A stretch of 23,687 nt of DNA from PALSA-600 sp037142875 (GTDB taxonomy: Bacteria > Actinomycetota > Thermoleophilia > Gaiellales > Gaiellaceae). Numbering within the stretch: position 1 is the first letter of the stretch; each line of letters opens with the position of its first letter. The translations under genes were made by a program, and so were the position numbers. Location: positions 1 through 23,687 of the forward strand of contig JBAWZV010000016.1 in assembly GCA_037142875.1 (NCBI GenBank), in the 5' to 3' direction. This document shows, one piece after another, positions 1-6,925 of the stretch. The notes below the pieces were generated by a model, which did no database searches, had not been told where the DNA came from, and worked only from the letters and a program-made list of their open reading frames with translations.

Positions 1-44
1 CGCCGCCAGCGTTCGTCCTGAGCCAGGATCAAACTCTCCGTGAA
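1..44 (-). rRNA. rrs: 16S ribosomal RNA, 5' end only (partial)
   Basis: The reverse complement carries the near-universal 16S start, including GAGAGTTTGATCCTGGCTCAG, followed by the actinobacterial-style GACGAACGCTGGCGGCG. Only about the first 44 bases of the gene lie in the window and the rest continues beyond base 1. The exact mature 5' end is estimated (bases 42-46), because it is set by RNase processing. The gene is read leftward from a leader that begins just behind tyrS. Confidence 0.97.
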
Positions 45-230
45 GAACTTGTCGCCGGCCCGAAGGCCGACAGACTTCACTTCGAGCGTACTGCTCAAAG
101 GTCGTGCCCGAAGGCACGACGAGGATATGCCTCTTCTCTTGCCGCAACTGCGTCACTCACGACATGAAGTCATGCGTGTGCACGCGGCGGCCAGAGTCGA
201 GGGTCTCGACGTTTTGTGAACGCTGTTGAG

Positions 231-242
231 TTTTCAAAGACC
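231..242 (-). promoter_or_regulatory. boxA-like rRNA antitermination site
   Basis: The minus strand reads GGTCTTTGAAAA, close to the rRNA boxA consensus TGYTCTTTRA that binds NusB/NusE. It lies about 185 bases before the 16S gene and about 28 bases after the T-tract of the upstream terminator. The call rests on sequence similarity and position only. Confidence 0.65.
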
Positions 243-269
243 GGTGCCGTGCCCAGTGAGCGACGGCGC

Positions 270-295
270 AAAAAAAGCCTCCGACTGGCAGAGGC
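270..295 (-). terminator. Intrinsic terminator downstream of tyrS, inside the rRNA leader
   Basis: On the minus strand a 19-base hairpin (277-295) has a 7 bp stem, including one G-U pair, and a 5-base loop. It is followed directly by seven T residues (270-276), the textbook form of a rho-independent terminator. It can end tyrS transcripts. The only convincing rRNA promoter lies upstream of it at 394-421, so rRNA transcripts must also cross it. Confidence 0.85.
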
Positions 296-393
296 CTCCA
301 AGAAAGCGAATCGTAGCTGATACGAGTCGTGTCCGGGAGGACTCCTGTCGGTCGGTGGTTTGTCCTACACCGCCCACACTGCGCGGCTCGAGC

Positions 394-421
394 AGTATAG
401 CGCTCCGAGCACGGCAGTCAA
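394..421 (-). promoter_or_regulatory. Sigma70-type promoter, probably for the rRNA operon
   Basis: The minus strand shows TTGACT (416-421), a 16-base spacer and TATACT (394-399), the best -35/-10 pair in the window. It begins 11 bases after the tyrS stop. Predicted transcription starts near 387. It probably drives the 16S operon, but it could instead make a short RNA of about 118 nt ending at the terminator at 270. Confidence 0.75.
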
Positions 422-431
422 GCGGGAACGG

Positions 432-1574
432 TCAGCCTGCGAGGCGGCCGAAGCGCCGCTTGCCGACCTGGAGCAGCGAGCCGGTGAGCGCCGACCTCGC
501 TGCGTCGACCTCTGCGAACGGCTCTCCGTCAAGCTTCACGCCTCCCTGGGCAAGCAGCCGGCGCGCCTCGGACGTCGATCCGACACCGAATGAGGCGACG
601 AGCAGGGCCGGTACGTGCACCGGATCACCGTCCGGGAGCTCGATCTCGGAAATCACGGCTGGCGCCTCGCGGTTGCGCACGACCCGGGTGAAGTGCTCCT
701 CGGCGGCCATACCGGCATCCTCCCCGTGCGAGCGCGTAACGAGCCAGCGGGCCAGAGCGAGCTTCGACTCCATCGCCTCGACGGCGGGTGCCTCGCAATC
801 GGCGACGAGCCGCCACCAGTCGGCAAGCATCGAGTCGGGGATTCGCATCGTGCGCCCGAAGATCTCGTCGGCGGGAGCGGTCAGGGGAATGTTGTTGCCA
901 ACCGACGAGCTCATCTTCTCGCCGTCCCAGGAGAGAAGGAGAGGCGTCGTCAGCACAACCTGCGGGGCGAGTCCGTAGTGCTCCATCACCTCGCGGCCGG
1001 TCAGCAGGTTGTAGAGCTGATCGGTACCACCGAGCTCAACGTCGGCCTCGACGGCGACCGAGTCGTAGGCCTGCATGAGCGGATAGAGCAGCTCCGAGAC
1101 GGAGACCGGCTGCTGCGCGGCCATCCGCTTGGCGAAGTCGTCGCGCTCGAGCAGGCGGGCGACCGTGATGGTGCGCGTCAGGCGTACGACGTCAGCGAAG
1201 CTGAGCTTCGAGAGCCACTCGCCGTTGAAGCGCACCTCGGTTCGCTCGCGATCGAGCACGACCATCGCCTGCTCCAGGTACGTCCGCGCGTTCGCGTCGA
1301 TCTCCTCATCGGTGAGAATCGGCCGTTCGGCCGAGCGTCCGGAGGGGTCGCCGATCCGGGTCGTGTAGTCGCCGATGATCAGCACGCCGATATGGCCGGC
1401 GTCCTGGAAGGCGCGCATGCGCTGCAGGGGGATCGCACGGCCGACGTGGATGTCGGGCGAGGTGACGTCGATCCCGAGCTTGACTCGGAGTGGGCGGCCG
1501 AGCTTGAGCTTCGCTTCGAGTCCCCCGGCTGGGAGCACCTCGACGGCGTTACGGGTGAGGTCGGCGATCGTCAC
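432..1574 (-). CDS. tyrS: Tyrosyl-tRNA synthetase
   Basis: Charges tRNA-Tyr with tyrosine in the cytoplasm (class I aminoacyl-tRNA synthetase). The 380-residue protein has the class I fold landmarks: KLGIDVTSPDIHVG at the HIGH region (HVGR, residues 43-46), GDPSGRS, the tyrosine-site region ELGGTDQ, and KMSSS (220-224) as the KMSKS loop. A C-terminal S4-like RNA-binding segment contains EARRLLAQGGVKLDG. The GTG start at 1574 was chosen because TAGTCT lies 7 bases upstream and homology begins there; a longer reading frame upstream looks like random sequence. Two oddities: the second His of HIGH is Arg, and KMSKS is KMSSS. It is divergent from the penicillin-binding protein, and its 3' end abuts the rRNA promoter. 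Confidence 0.95.
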   Translation of the reverse strand: MTIADLTRNAVEVLPAGGLEAKLKLGRPLRVKLGIDVTSPDIHVGRAIPLQRMRAFQDAGHIGVLIIGDYTTRIGDPSGRSAERPILTDEEIDANARTYLEQAMVVLDRERTEVRFNGEWLSKLSFADVVRLTRTITVARLLERDDFAKRMAAQQPVSVSELLYPLMQAYDSVAVEADVELGGTDQLYNLLTGREVMEHYGLAPQVVLTTPLLLSWDGEKMSSSVGNNIPLTAPADEIFGRTMRIPDSMLADWWRLVADCEAPAVEAMESKLALARWLVTRSHGEDAGMAAEEHFTRVVRNREAPAVISEIELPDGDPVHVPALLVASFGVGSTSEARRLLAQGGVKLDGEPFAEVDAARSALTGSLLQVGKRRFGRLAG

Positions 1575-1581
1575 GCGGGCT

Positions 1582-1587
1582 AGACTA
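1582..1587 (-). promoter_or_regulatory. Leaderless -10 element of tyrS
   Basis: TAGTCT on the minus strand ends 7 bases before the tyrS GTG, with no Shine-Dalgarno site between them. It overlaps a plus-strand TAGACT (1581-1586) that can serve the divergent penicillin-binding protein. No clear -35 box is visible for either. Confidence 0.6.
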
Positions 1588-1602
1588 GCGGGCGCCTTGT
1601 CG

Positions 1603-4047
1603 GTGTTTCGAAGACCGCATGCGCCGAAGCGTTGGCGCATCCGGAAGGTGCGACTCGCCGCCCTGCTGGCGGTGCTCGGGCTCCTTGGGCTCTCGGCATT
1701 CCTCTTCGGGCTGCTGACGTCGGTCGCGGCACAGATCCCGGCGCTCGACCCGGCGCGCGCGGAGTCGCGCCAGCAGGCGAACACCTACGTCTACGCGGCC
1801 GACGGCCATTCGATCCTCGAGATCCTCCGTGGCTCACAGGCGCGCGTCGTCGTACCGGCCAACGCGATCTCTCCCTGGCTGAAGAACGCGATGGTCGCCG
1901 CCGAGGACAAGCGCTTCTACGAGCACCGCGGCATCGACGTGCATGGCATCGCACGGGCCCTCTGGACCGATATCACCTCGAGCGCGAACGTCCAGGGCGG
2001 ATCGACGATCACGCAGCAGTTCGTCAAGAACGCGATCAACGGCAACGCGCCGACGCTCACGCGCAAGCTGCGCGAGGCGGCGCTCGCGTGGCAGCTCGAG
2101 CAGCGCTGGTCGAAGGACCGGATCCTGACGGCTTACCTGAACACGATCTACTTCGGAAGCGGCGCCTACGGTGTCGAGCAGGCCTGCCGCGTCTACTTCG
2201 GACACAGCGCGAGCACCGCCGCAGTGACCCCGGCCGAGGCTGCGCTGCTCGCCGGCATTCCTCAGAATCCGAGCCTCTACGACCCCGTCGCCCACCCGAC
2301 GATCGCGCGGCAGCGACGCAACTTCGTGCTGCGCCAGATGCTCCAGCAGCACTATCTCGACGCGAAGCAGTACCGCCGCTTTGCCGCAGCCCCGATGCCG
2401 AAGCCCGGCTCGGTTCGACTCCCCGCAACGCAGAGCCAGGCTGCGCCGTACTTCGCGAACTACGTGACAAACCAGCTGCTGAGCCGCTACCCGGCGGGGA
2501 AGGTGTTTGGCGGCGGGCTCAAGGTGACGACGACGATCGACCTCGGCATGCAGAAGATCGCCCGCGACACCGTCGAGAAGGTGCTGCCCGCCTCGGTCGG
2601 GCCGACGGCGGCGCTCGTGGTCATGAACGCCCACACCGGTGCGGTGCTCGCGATGGTCGGCGGCCGCAACTACCACCGCAGCCAGTTCAACCTTGCGACG
2701 CAGGGAGAGCGTCAGCCGGGGTCGGCGTTCAAGCCGTTCGTCCTGGCCGCGGCGCTCCGGGCGGGCATCTCCCCCGCGACCACCCTCGACTCGCACAAGG
2801 TGACGATCGATACAGGCGGGCGGCTCTGGTACGTCAACAACTACGAGGGTGAGTACCTCGGCCCGATCGATCTCTCCAAGGCAATCGCGTACTCGGACAA
2901 CACGGTCTTTGCCCAACTGACGAGCGTTGTCGGGCCGCCGAAGGTCGCCGAGGTGGCCGCCGCCCTCGGCATCACCACGCCCCTCCAGCCGCACTTCGCG
3001 ATCGGCCTCGGCGCGGAGCCTGCGACCCCGCTCGAGATGGCGCGGGCGTACGGCTCGTTTGCCGACGGCGGCAGCCGCATCGACGGCTCGCTCTTCGGCA
3101 ACCAGGCGCTTGCGATCCGCAGCATCACCGACAGCGGCGGCCGCACGCTCGACAACATGCCGGTCCAGCGGCGGGAGCTATCGCCGGAGCTCACGGCGAT
3201 GGAGAACCAGATGCTCCAGGGGGTCGTGAGCTACGGCACCGGGAGGGCGGCGCAGATCGCCGGCCAGGCCGTCGCCGGCAAGACCGGCACAACCGAGAAC
3301 TACGGCGACGCCTGGTTTGTCGGCTACACACCCGATCTGGTGGCGGCCGTCTGGGTGGGGTACCCCGACGGGTTGAAGCCGATGCTGACCGAGTTCCACG
3401 GGCACGCCGTGACCGGAGGCTCCTATCCAGCACTGATCTGGAAGACGCTGATGGAGAAGGCGATCGCGTACGAGAAGTTCCTGCCCGACTCATTTCCACC
3501 CGCCGCGATCCCGGGGTCGTCGCCCGCCACGGTCGTGAACCGCACGGGCAACTTGCTCACGCGCGACAACGGCAACTGCAAGGCCGCCCTCTCGGTGCAG
3601 TTCTTCGCCGGGGCGATCCCGACCGCCGCCGCCGACTGCAAGCACAACGAGGTCGACGTGCCCGACGTTCGCGGCGAGACGCTGGCCGCCGCAACCTCGC
3701 GGCTCGCGCTCCAGCCGCTCCAGACGCAGATCGTCTACCGCCCGGCGAAGTCGGGCCAGCGCGTCGGCGTCGTCCTTGCGCAGATCCCGCGCAACGGCAC
3801 GTTGTCGGCGTACGACAAGGTCACGCTCGTCCTGCCGAAGGCGACGCACGGCGTCACGCCGAAGCTTGTCGGGCTGCGCGTCGCTGACGCGCGGGCCAAG
3901 CTTGCAGCGATCGGCGTGCGCGTCGGTGTTCGGATCGTCGGGCCGCGGTTGGGCCGGGTTGTCGCACAGACGCCGCGCCCGGGGGTTGCAGCCGGAGCCG
4001 ATCTGCCGTTCGTCCTCACGACGGTGCGGGCCGGAAAGGCCGGCTGA
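1603..4047 (+). CDS. Class A penicillin-binding protein (transglycosylase/transpeptidase) with two PASTA domains
   Basis: Polymerises and cross-links peptidoglycan outside the membrane. From the GTG at 1603 it is 814 residues: a basic N-terminus, one membrane anchor (about 17-41), then a GT51 glycosyltransferase domain with EDKRFYEHRG (101-110), GGSTITQQFVKN and the RKLREAALAWQLE region. The transpeptidase domain has SAFK (Ser374, Lys377), SDN (431-433) and KTG (560-562). Two PASTA repeats follow (about 683-748 and 750-812); such repeats bind peptidoglycan or beta-lactams. The architecture matches PonA-type proteins of actinobacteria. TTG 1597 and GTG 1648 are alternative starts. A short GCCGG/CCGGC hairpin sits just before the stop codon. 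It stands alone, divergent from tyrS. Confidence 0.93.
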   Translation: MFRRPHAPKRWRIRKVRLAALLAVLGLLGLSAFLFGLLTSVAAQIPALDPARAESRQQANTYVYAADGHSILEILRGSQARVVVPANAISPWLKNAMVAAEDKRFYEHRGIDVHGIARALWTDITSSANVQGGSTITQQFVKNAINGNAPTLTRKLREAALAWQLEQRWSKDRILTAYLNTIYFGSGAYGVEQACRVYFGHSASTAAVTPAEAALLAGIPQNPSLYDPVAHPTIARQRRNFVLRQMLQQHYLDAKQYRRFAAAPMPKPGSVRLPATQSQAAPYFANYVTNQLLSRYPAGKVFGGGLKVTTTIDLGMQKIARDTVEKVLPASVGPTAALVVMNAHTGAVLAMVGGRNYHRSQFNLATQGERQPGSAFKPFVLAAALRAGISPATTLDSHKVTIDTGGRLWYVNNYEGEYLGPIDLSKAIAYSDNTVFAQLTSVVGPPKVAEVAAALGITTPLQPHFAIGLGAEPATPLEMARAYGSFADGGSRIDGSLFGNQALAIRSITDSGGRTLDNMPVQRRELSPELTAMENQMLQGVVSYGTGRAAQIAGQAVAGKTGTTENYGDAWFVGYTPDLVAAVWVGYPDGLKPMLTEFHGHAVTGGSYPALIWKTLMEKAIAYEKFLPDSFPPAAIPGSSPATVVNRTGNLLTRDNGNCKAALSVQFFAGAIPTAAADCKHNEVDVPDVRGETLAAATSRLALQPLQTQIVYRPAKSGQRVGVVLAQIPRNGTLSAYDKVTLVLPKATHGVTPKLVGLRVADARAKLAAIGVRVGVRIVGPRLGRVVAQTPRPGVAAGADLPFVLTTVRAGKAG

Positions 4048-4305
4048 GGAACAGCGACCCGGCGAGGCCCTAGCGCCACGGCTGGTCGAATGCCTTGGTG
4101 AGGCCGAGCGCGTACCGACCGCGACATCCACGGCGCCCTTGCGCGCGTCAAGCGCGAACAGGCCCTGATCGAGCGGCGCGCCGTCGAGGCTTCCGCTCAC
4201 CCCGAGCCCCTCGCACGGATGCCCCGGCACGGGCAGAGAAGCCGAACGTCGTTGAGGCCACGCCGCGTGCGCAGAACCCGCCGTCGAGCACAGCCGCAGG
4301 TCGGG
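4048..4305. other. Convergent intergenic interval, no supported gene
   Basis: This 258-base gap separates the stops of the penicillin-binding protein (plus) and the DegT-type aminotransferase (minus). It has no terminator with a T-tract. Its minus strand is open and gives a vaguely protein-like stretch (residues such as LDQGLFALDARKGAVDVAVG), but it runs on antisense into the penicillin-binding protein gene. I cannot support a gene here. Confidence 0.5.
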
Positions 4306-5433
4306 TCAGGCGGTTTCGAGCACGCGACGGAGCGTGTCGACGACCTGTTCCTGATCCTCGCGCGCCAGCCGTGCGTGGAACGGGATCGCCATCGTGCGGG
4401 CGCTTGCGTCCTCGCTGATCGGGCAGAGCCCTTCAGAGAAGCCGTACCGATCGCGCATGTAGCTCTGCAGGTGGATCGACGGAAGGTACGGCGCGGCGGC
4501 AATCCCTTCGGCGCCGAGACGGCCGATGGTCGCGTCGCGGTCGACGCCCTGCGGCACCTTCACGACGTAGACGAACCAGGAGCGCACGTGGTCTGCATCG
4601 TCGGCGAGCGGCGTCTCGACATCGACATCCGCGAGGAGATCGTCGTAGCGGGCGGCGACCTCACGACGGGCGGCGAGGATCCGGTCGAGCTTCTCGAGCT
4701 GGCCGATGCCAAGCGCGGCCGAGATGTCGTCCATCCGGTAGTTGAAGCCGAGCCGACCGTGCTGGAGCCAGCTCGATGTCTCGAGGCGGCCCTGGTTTCG
4801 CAGCGAGACGAGCATGTCCCACTCGTCCTTCGACCCGGTGGTGACTGCGCCGCCTTCGCCGGTCGTGATCTGCTTGTTGGGGTAGAACGCCCAGACCGCC
4901 GGGTGGCCGTGCGAGCCGATCGGCTTGCCCTTGTACGTCGCGCCGAGCGCCTCGCAGGCGTCCTCGACGAGCGCGAGGCCGTGCCGGTCGCAGATTGCGC
5001 GCAGCTCGTCGATCTCACAGGGGTACCCGTAGATGTCGACGGCGACGACGGCCTTCGTCCTGGGCGTGATCGCCGCCTCGACAGCGGCCGGGTCGAGGTT
5101 GAGTGTTCTCGGATCGATGTCGGCGAAGACGGGTGTGGCGCCCTCGTAGATCGCGCAGTTCGCAGAGGCGACGAACGAGTACGGCGAGGTGATGACCTCG
5201 TCGCCAGGCCCGACGCCGGCCGTGATCATGCAGAGGTGCAGACCGGAGGTGCCGGACGAGACGGCGGCGCAGTACGGCGCGCCTGCGGCCTCGGCGAGGA
5301 GCGCTTCAAACCGTGGCCCGGTCGGCCCGAGCGAGAGCCAACCGGAGCGGAGCACCTCGAGGACGAGCTCCTCGTCGCGTTCGTCGATCCAGGGCGCCGA
5401 GAGGTTGATCCGGCGCGCCGCCGCGCTGCTCAC
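4306..5433 (-). CDS. DegT/DnrJ/EryC1/StrS-family PLP aminotransferase
   Basis: A 375-residue fold-type I, PLP-dependent enzyme. Most relatives transaminate keto-sugars bound to nucleotides, making amino sugars for cell-surface glycans or antibiotics. Visible motifs are SSGTSGLHL (cofactor phosphate region), the EDACEALGATYKGK segment, and FYPNKQITTGEGG with Lys187 as the Schiff-base lysine. The C-terminal part, PYLPSIHLQSYMRDRYGF, is typical of the family. The GTG start at 5433 overlaps the TGA of the preceding aminotransferase in a GTGA, so translation is probably coupled. No sugar-nucleotide genes are nearby, so the substrate is unknown. Family assignment is firm; the sugar role is inferred. 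Confidence 0.9.
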   Translation of the reverse strand: MSSAAARRINLSAPWIDERDEELVLEVLRSGWLSLGPTGPRFEALLAEAAGAPYCAAVSSGTSGLHLCMITAGVGPGDEVITSPYSFVASANCAIYEGATPVFADIDPRTLNLDPAAVEAAITPRTKAVVAVDIYGYPCEIDELRAICDRHGLALVEDACEALGATYKGKPIGSHGHPAVWAFYPNKQITTGEGGAVTTGSKDEWDMLVSLRNQGRLETSSWLQHGRLGFNYRMDDISAALGIGQLEKLDRILAARREVAARYDDLLADVDVETPLADDADHVRSWFVYVVKVPQGVDRDATIGRLGAEGIAAAPYLPSIHLQSYMRDRYGFSEGLCPISEDASARTMAIPFHARLAREDQEQVVDTLRRVLETA

Positions 5434-6356
5434 GCGGTGTGCGTCATGCTCGGGACGAGCTCGCGCCACTGTGCCCAGCGGTCGCTCACCCCACGCACGG
5501 TGTCGAGGTAGGCCTGCTGAATCTCGCGCGTGACGGGCCCGACGCCGATCTGATGGTCGTCGACGGAGGCAAGCGGCGTCACCTCGGCGGCGGTGCCGCA
5601 CATGAATACCTCGTCGGCGAGATAGAGGTCGGAGCGGATCAGCGTCTTCTCGATCACCTCGTACCCGAGGGCCTGGGCGATCTGGATGATCGAGTCGCGC
5701 GTGATCCCGTGGAGGATCCCGGCGGAGAGGTCGGGGGTGTAGACCTTCCCGTTTGCGACGGTGAAGATCGTCTCGCCCGGCCCGTCTGCAACGGTGCCTT
5801 CTGGTGTGAGCAGGATCGCCTCGTCGTAGCCGGCGTTCCGCGCCTCGGTGACGGCAAGCATCGAGTTGAGATAGACGCCGGAGGCCTTCGCCGCGTGAGG
5901 CACCACGTTCGGCGGCATGCGCTGCCAGCTGGAGATCTTCGTGCGGATCCCGTTCTTGACCGCGTCGTCACCCAGGTACGTGCCCCACGGCCAGCACATG
6001 ATCACCGTCTCGACCGGGTTGCCCTTCGCCGACACACCGAGCTCGCCGAAGCCGTAGAAGGCGATCGGGCGGATGTAGCACTCGCGCATGTCGTTTGCCT
6101 CGAGCAACTCGTTGGTCGCGGCACGTAGCTCGTCGACCGAGTACGGGACGTCCATGTAGATCAGGCGCGCCGACGTGTGCAGGCGCGCCATGTGGTCGGT
6201 GAGTCGAAACACCGCGGGCCCCTGAGGGGTGTCATAGCAGCGGACGCCTTCAAATACGCCGGTTCCGTAGTGCAGACCATGGGCGCCAACGTGGATTCGC
6301 GCGTCGTCCCAGTCGACGAGTTCGCCGTTCATCCAGATCTTCTCGGTGGCTTGCAC
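5430..6356 (-). CDS. ilvE: Branched-chain amino acid aminotransferase (class IV)
   Basis: Transfers the amino group between glutamate and the keto acids of Leu, Ile and Val, using PLP. The 308-residue length is typical. Motifs seen: IWMNGELVDWDDA at the N-terminus, HYGTGVFEGVR, HAAKASGVYLNS with Lys157 as the PLP lysine, TPDLSAGILHGITRDSI and CGTAAEVTP. The usual EGSGEN loop reads DGPGET, a mild deviation. The GTG start at 6356 has a perfect AAGGAGG five bases upstream, so unlike most genes here it is not leaderless. A possible -10 (TAGGAT, 6387-6392) lies farther up. It is coupled to the following DegT-type gene by a stop/start overlap. Confidence 0.93.
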   Translation of the reverse strand: MQATEKIWMNGELVDWDDARIHVGAHGLHYGTGVFEGVRCYDTPQGPAVFRLTDHMARLHTSARLIYMDVPYSVDELRAATNELLEANDMRECYIRPIAFYGFGELGVSAKGNPVETVIMCWPWGTYLGDDAVKNGIRTKISSWQRMPPNVVPHAAKASGVYLNSMLAVTEARNAGYDEAILLTPEGTVADGPGETIFTVANGKVYTPDLSAGILHGITRDSIIQIAQALGYEVIEKTLIRSDLYLADEVFMCGTAAEVTPLASVDDHQIGVGPVTREIQQAYLDTVRGVSDRWAQWRELVPSMTHTA

Positions 6357-6361
6357 CCTGG

Positions 6362-6368
6362 CCTCCTT
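6362..6368 (-). promoter_or_regulatory. Strong ribosome binding site of ilvE
   Basis: AAGGAGG on the minus strand lies 5 bases before the GTG start at 6356. It decides the start and stands out, because most genes in this window lack any Shine-Dalgarno site. Confidence 0.85.
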
Positions 6369-6386
6369 CGGGGTCGCTTGCGGGAG

Positions 6387-6392
6387 ATCCTA
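6387..6392 (-). promoter_or_regulatory. Possible -10 element upstream of ilvE
   Basis: TAGGAT on the minus strand would start transcription about 24 bases before the GTG and leave room for the AAGGAGG ribosome site. No good -35 box is visible. The gene may also be read through from the YbaK-type gene, whose stop is 71 bases upstream of the ilvE start. Confidence 0.4.
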
Positions 6393-6427
6393 GCGGCGGG
6401 TGGTCGGATCGGCGGTTGGGGGCGGCG

Positions 6428-6919
6428 TCAGTCGATCCGGCCGTCGCGACTCACGCTGAGGCCGGCAACCGTGGCCGAGGTGAGCCGTTGCAGATCGCTC
6501 GGCGCCACCTCCGCCATGTGGAACGGTGAGCCGGCGCCGATCCAGACGCGCGGGACACGTAACAGGGCTCGCTCCATCACGACGGCTGTCACGGCCGGGC
6601 ACGGGAATGGCGCGACAGCGCCGGGTTGGAACCCGGTTGCCGTCATCACCTCATCGGCCGTTGCGACACGGAGGTCCGCGAGGCCTACGACGGCCGCCAC
6701 CCGCGACTCGTCGGCGCGTCGGTCACCGGGGACGAGCGCGAGGATGAACCGTCCGTGTGAGACGAACACGAGCGACTTGACGATCTGCTCGAGGCGGCAG
6801 CCGACCTCGCGGGCGGCATCACGTGCGGTCGGGGTGCCGTCCGGGAACTCCTGGATCGTCGCCGGAACCGCCAGCGTTCGAAGGTGCGCCGCGACCCGTT
6901 CGACCGGCTCGGGCCACAC
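6428..6919 (-). CDS. YbaK/ProX-family aminoacyl-tRNA deacylase-like protein
   Basis: A 163-residue single-domain protein of the YbaK/EbsC fold, which removes wrong amino acids from tRNA (for example Cys or Ala from tRNA-Pro). The sequence shows the family pattern GCRLEQIVKSLVF with the conserved Lys (residue 48), LVPGDRRADESRVA, and TGFQPGAVAPFP near the substrate pocket. The start is GTG at 6919, six bases after the stop of the upstream aminotransferase, which implies one transcript. The tRNA it acts on cannot be told from sequence. A stand-alone editing factor is the best inference. Confidence 0.88.
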   Translation of the reverse strand: MWPEPVERVAAHLRTLAVPATIQEFPDGTPTARDAAREVGCRLEQIVKSLVFVSHGRFILALVPGDRRADESRVAAVVGLADLRVATADEVMTATGFQPGAVAPFPCPAVTAVVMERALLRVPRVWIGAGSPFHMAEVAPSDLQRLTSATVAGLSVSRDGRID

Positions 6920-6925
6920 GGCGAA

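Larger units (their letters stand above)
45..387 (-). other. 16S rRNA leader region (pre-rRNA 5' segment)
   Basis: This non-coding stretch between the promoter at 394-421 and the 16S gene is leader RNA. Read in the transcript direction it holds a terminator-like hairpin with a T-tract (270-295), a boxA-like site (231-242) and several perfect stems. The stems are at 196-210 (6 bp, 3-base loop), 101-120 (8 bp, CGAA loop) and about 52-72 (GGCC/GGCC core, also a CGAA loop). Such stems are expected in pre-rRNA, where they help processing and assembly. Apart from these I see no gene here. Confidence 0.75.

Noticed and set aside
270..431. A T-box riboswitch linked to tyrS
   Set aside because: T-box leaders lie upstream of synthetase genes; this hairpin is downstream of tyrS and lacks the T-box sequence.
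615..1583. Long plus-strand open frame opposite tyrS
   Set aside because: It is antisense to a clear tyrS gene and has no family motif; high-GC sequence keeps such frames open.
1834..2994. Long minus-strand open frame opposite the penicillin-binding protein
   Set aside because: It is rich in Arg, Val and Asp repeats typical of a shadow frame, with no start signal or motif.
4048..4305. A decayed gene fragment on the minus strand between the penicillin-binding protein and DegT-type genes
   Set aside because: The open frame continues antisense into a real gene, and the protein-like stretch is too short to support homology.
4219..5511. 430-codon plus-strand frame opposite the DegT-type aminotransferase
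   Set aside because: It is antisense to a gene with intact PLP motifs, and no promoter or family was seen.
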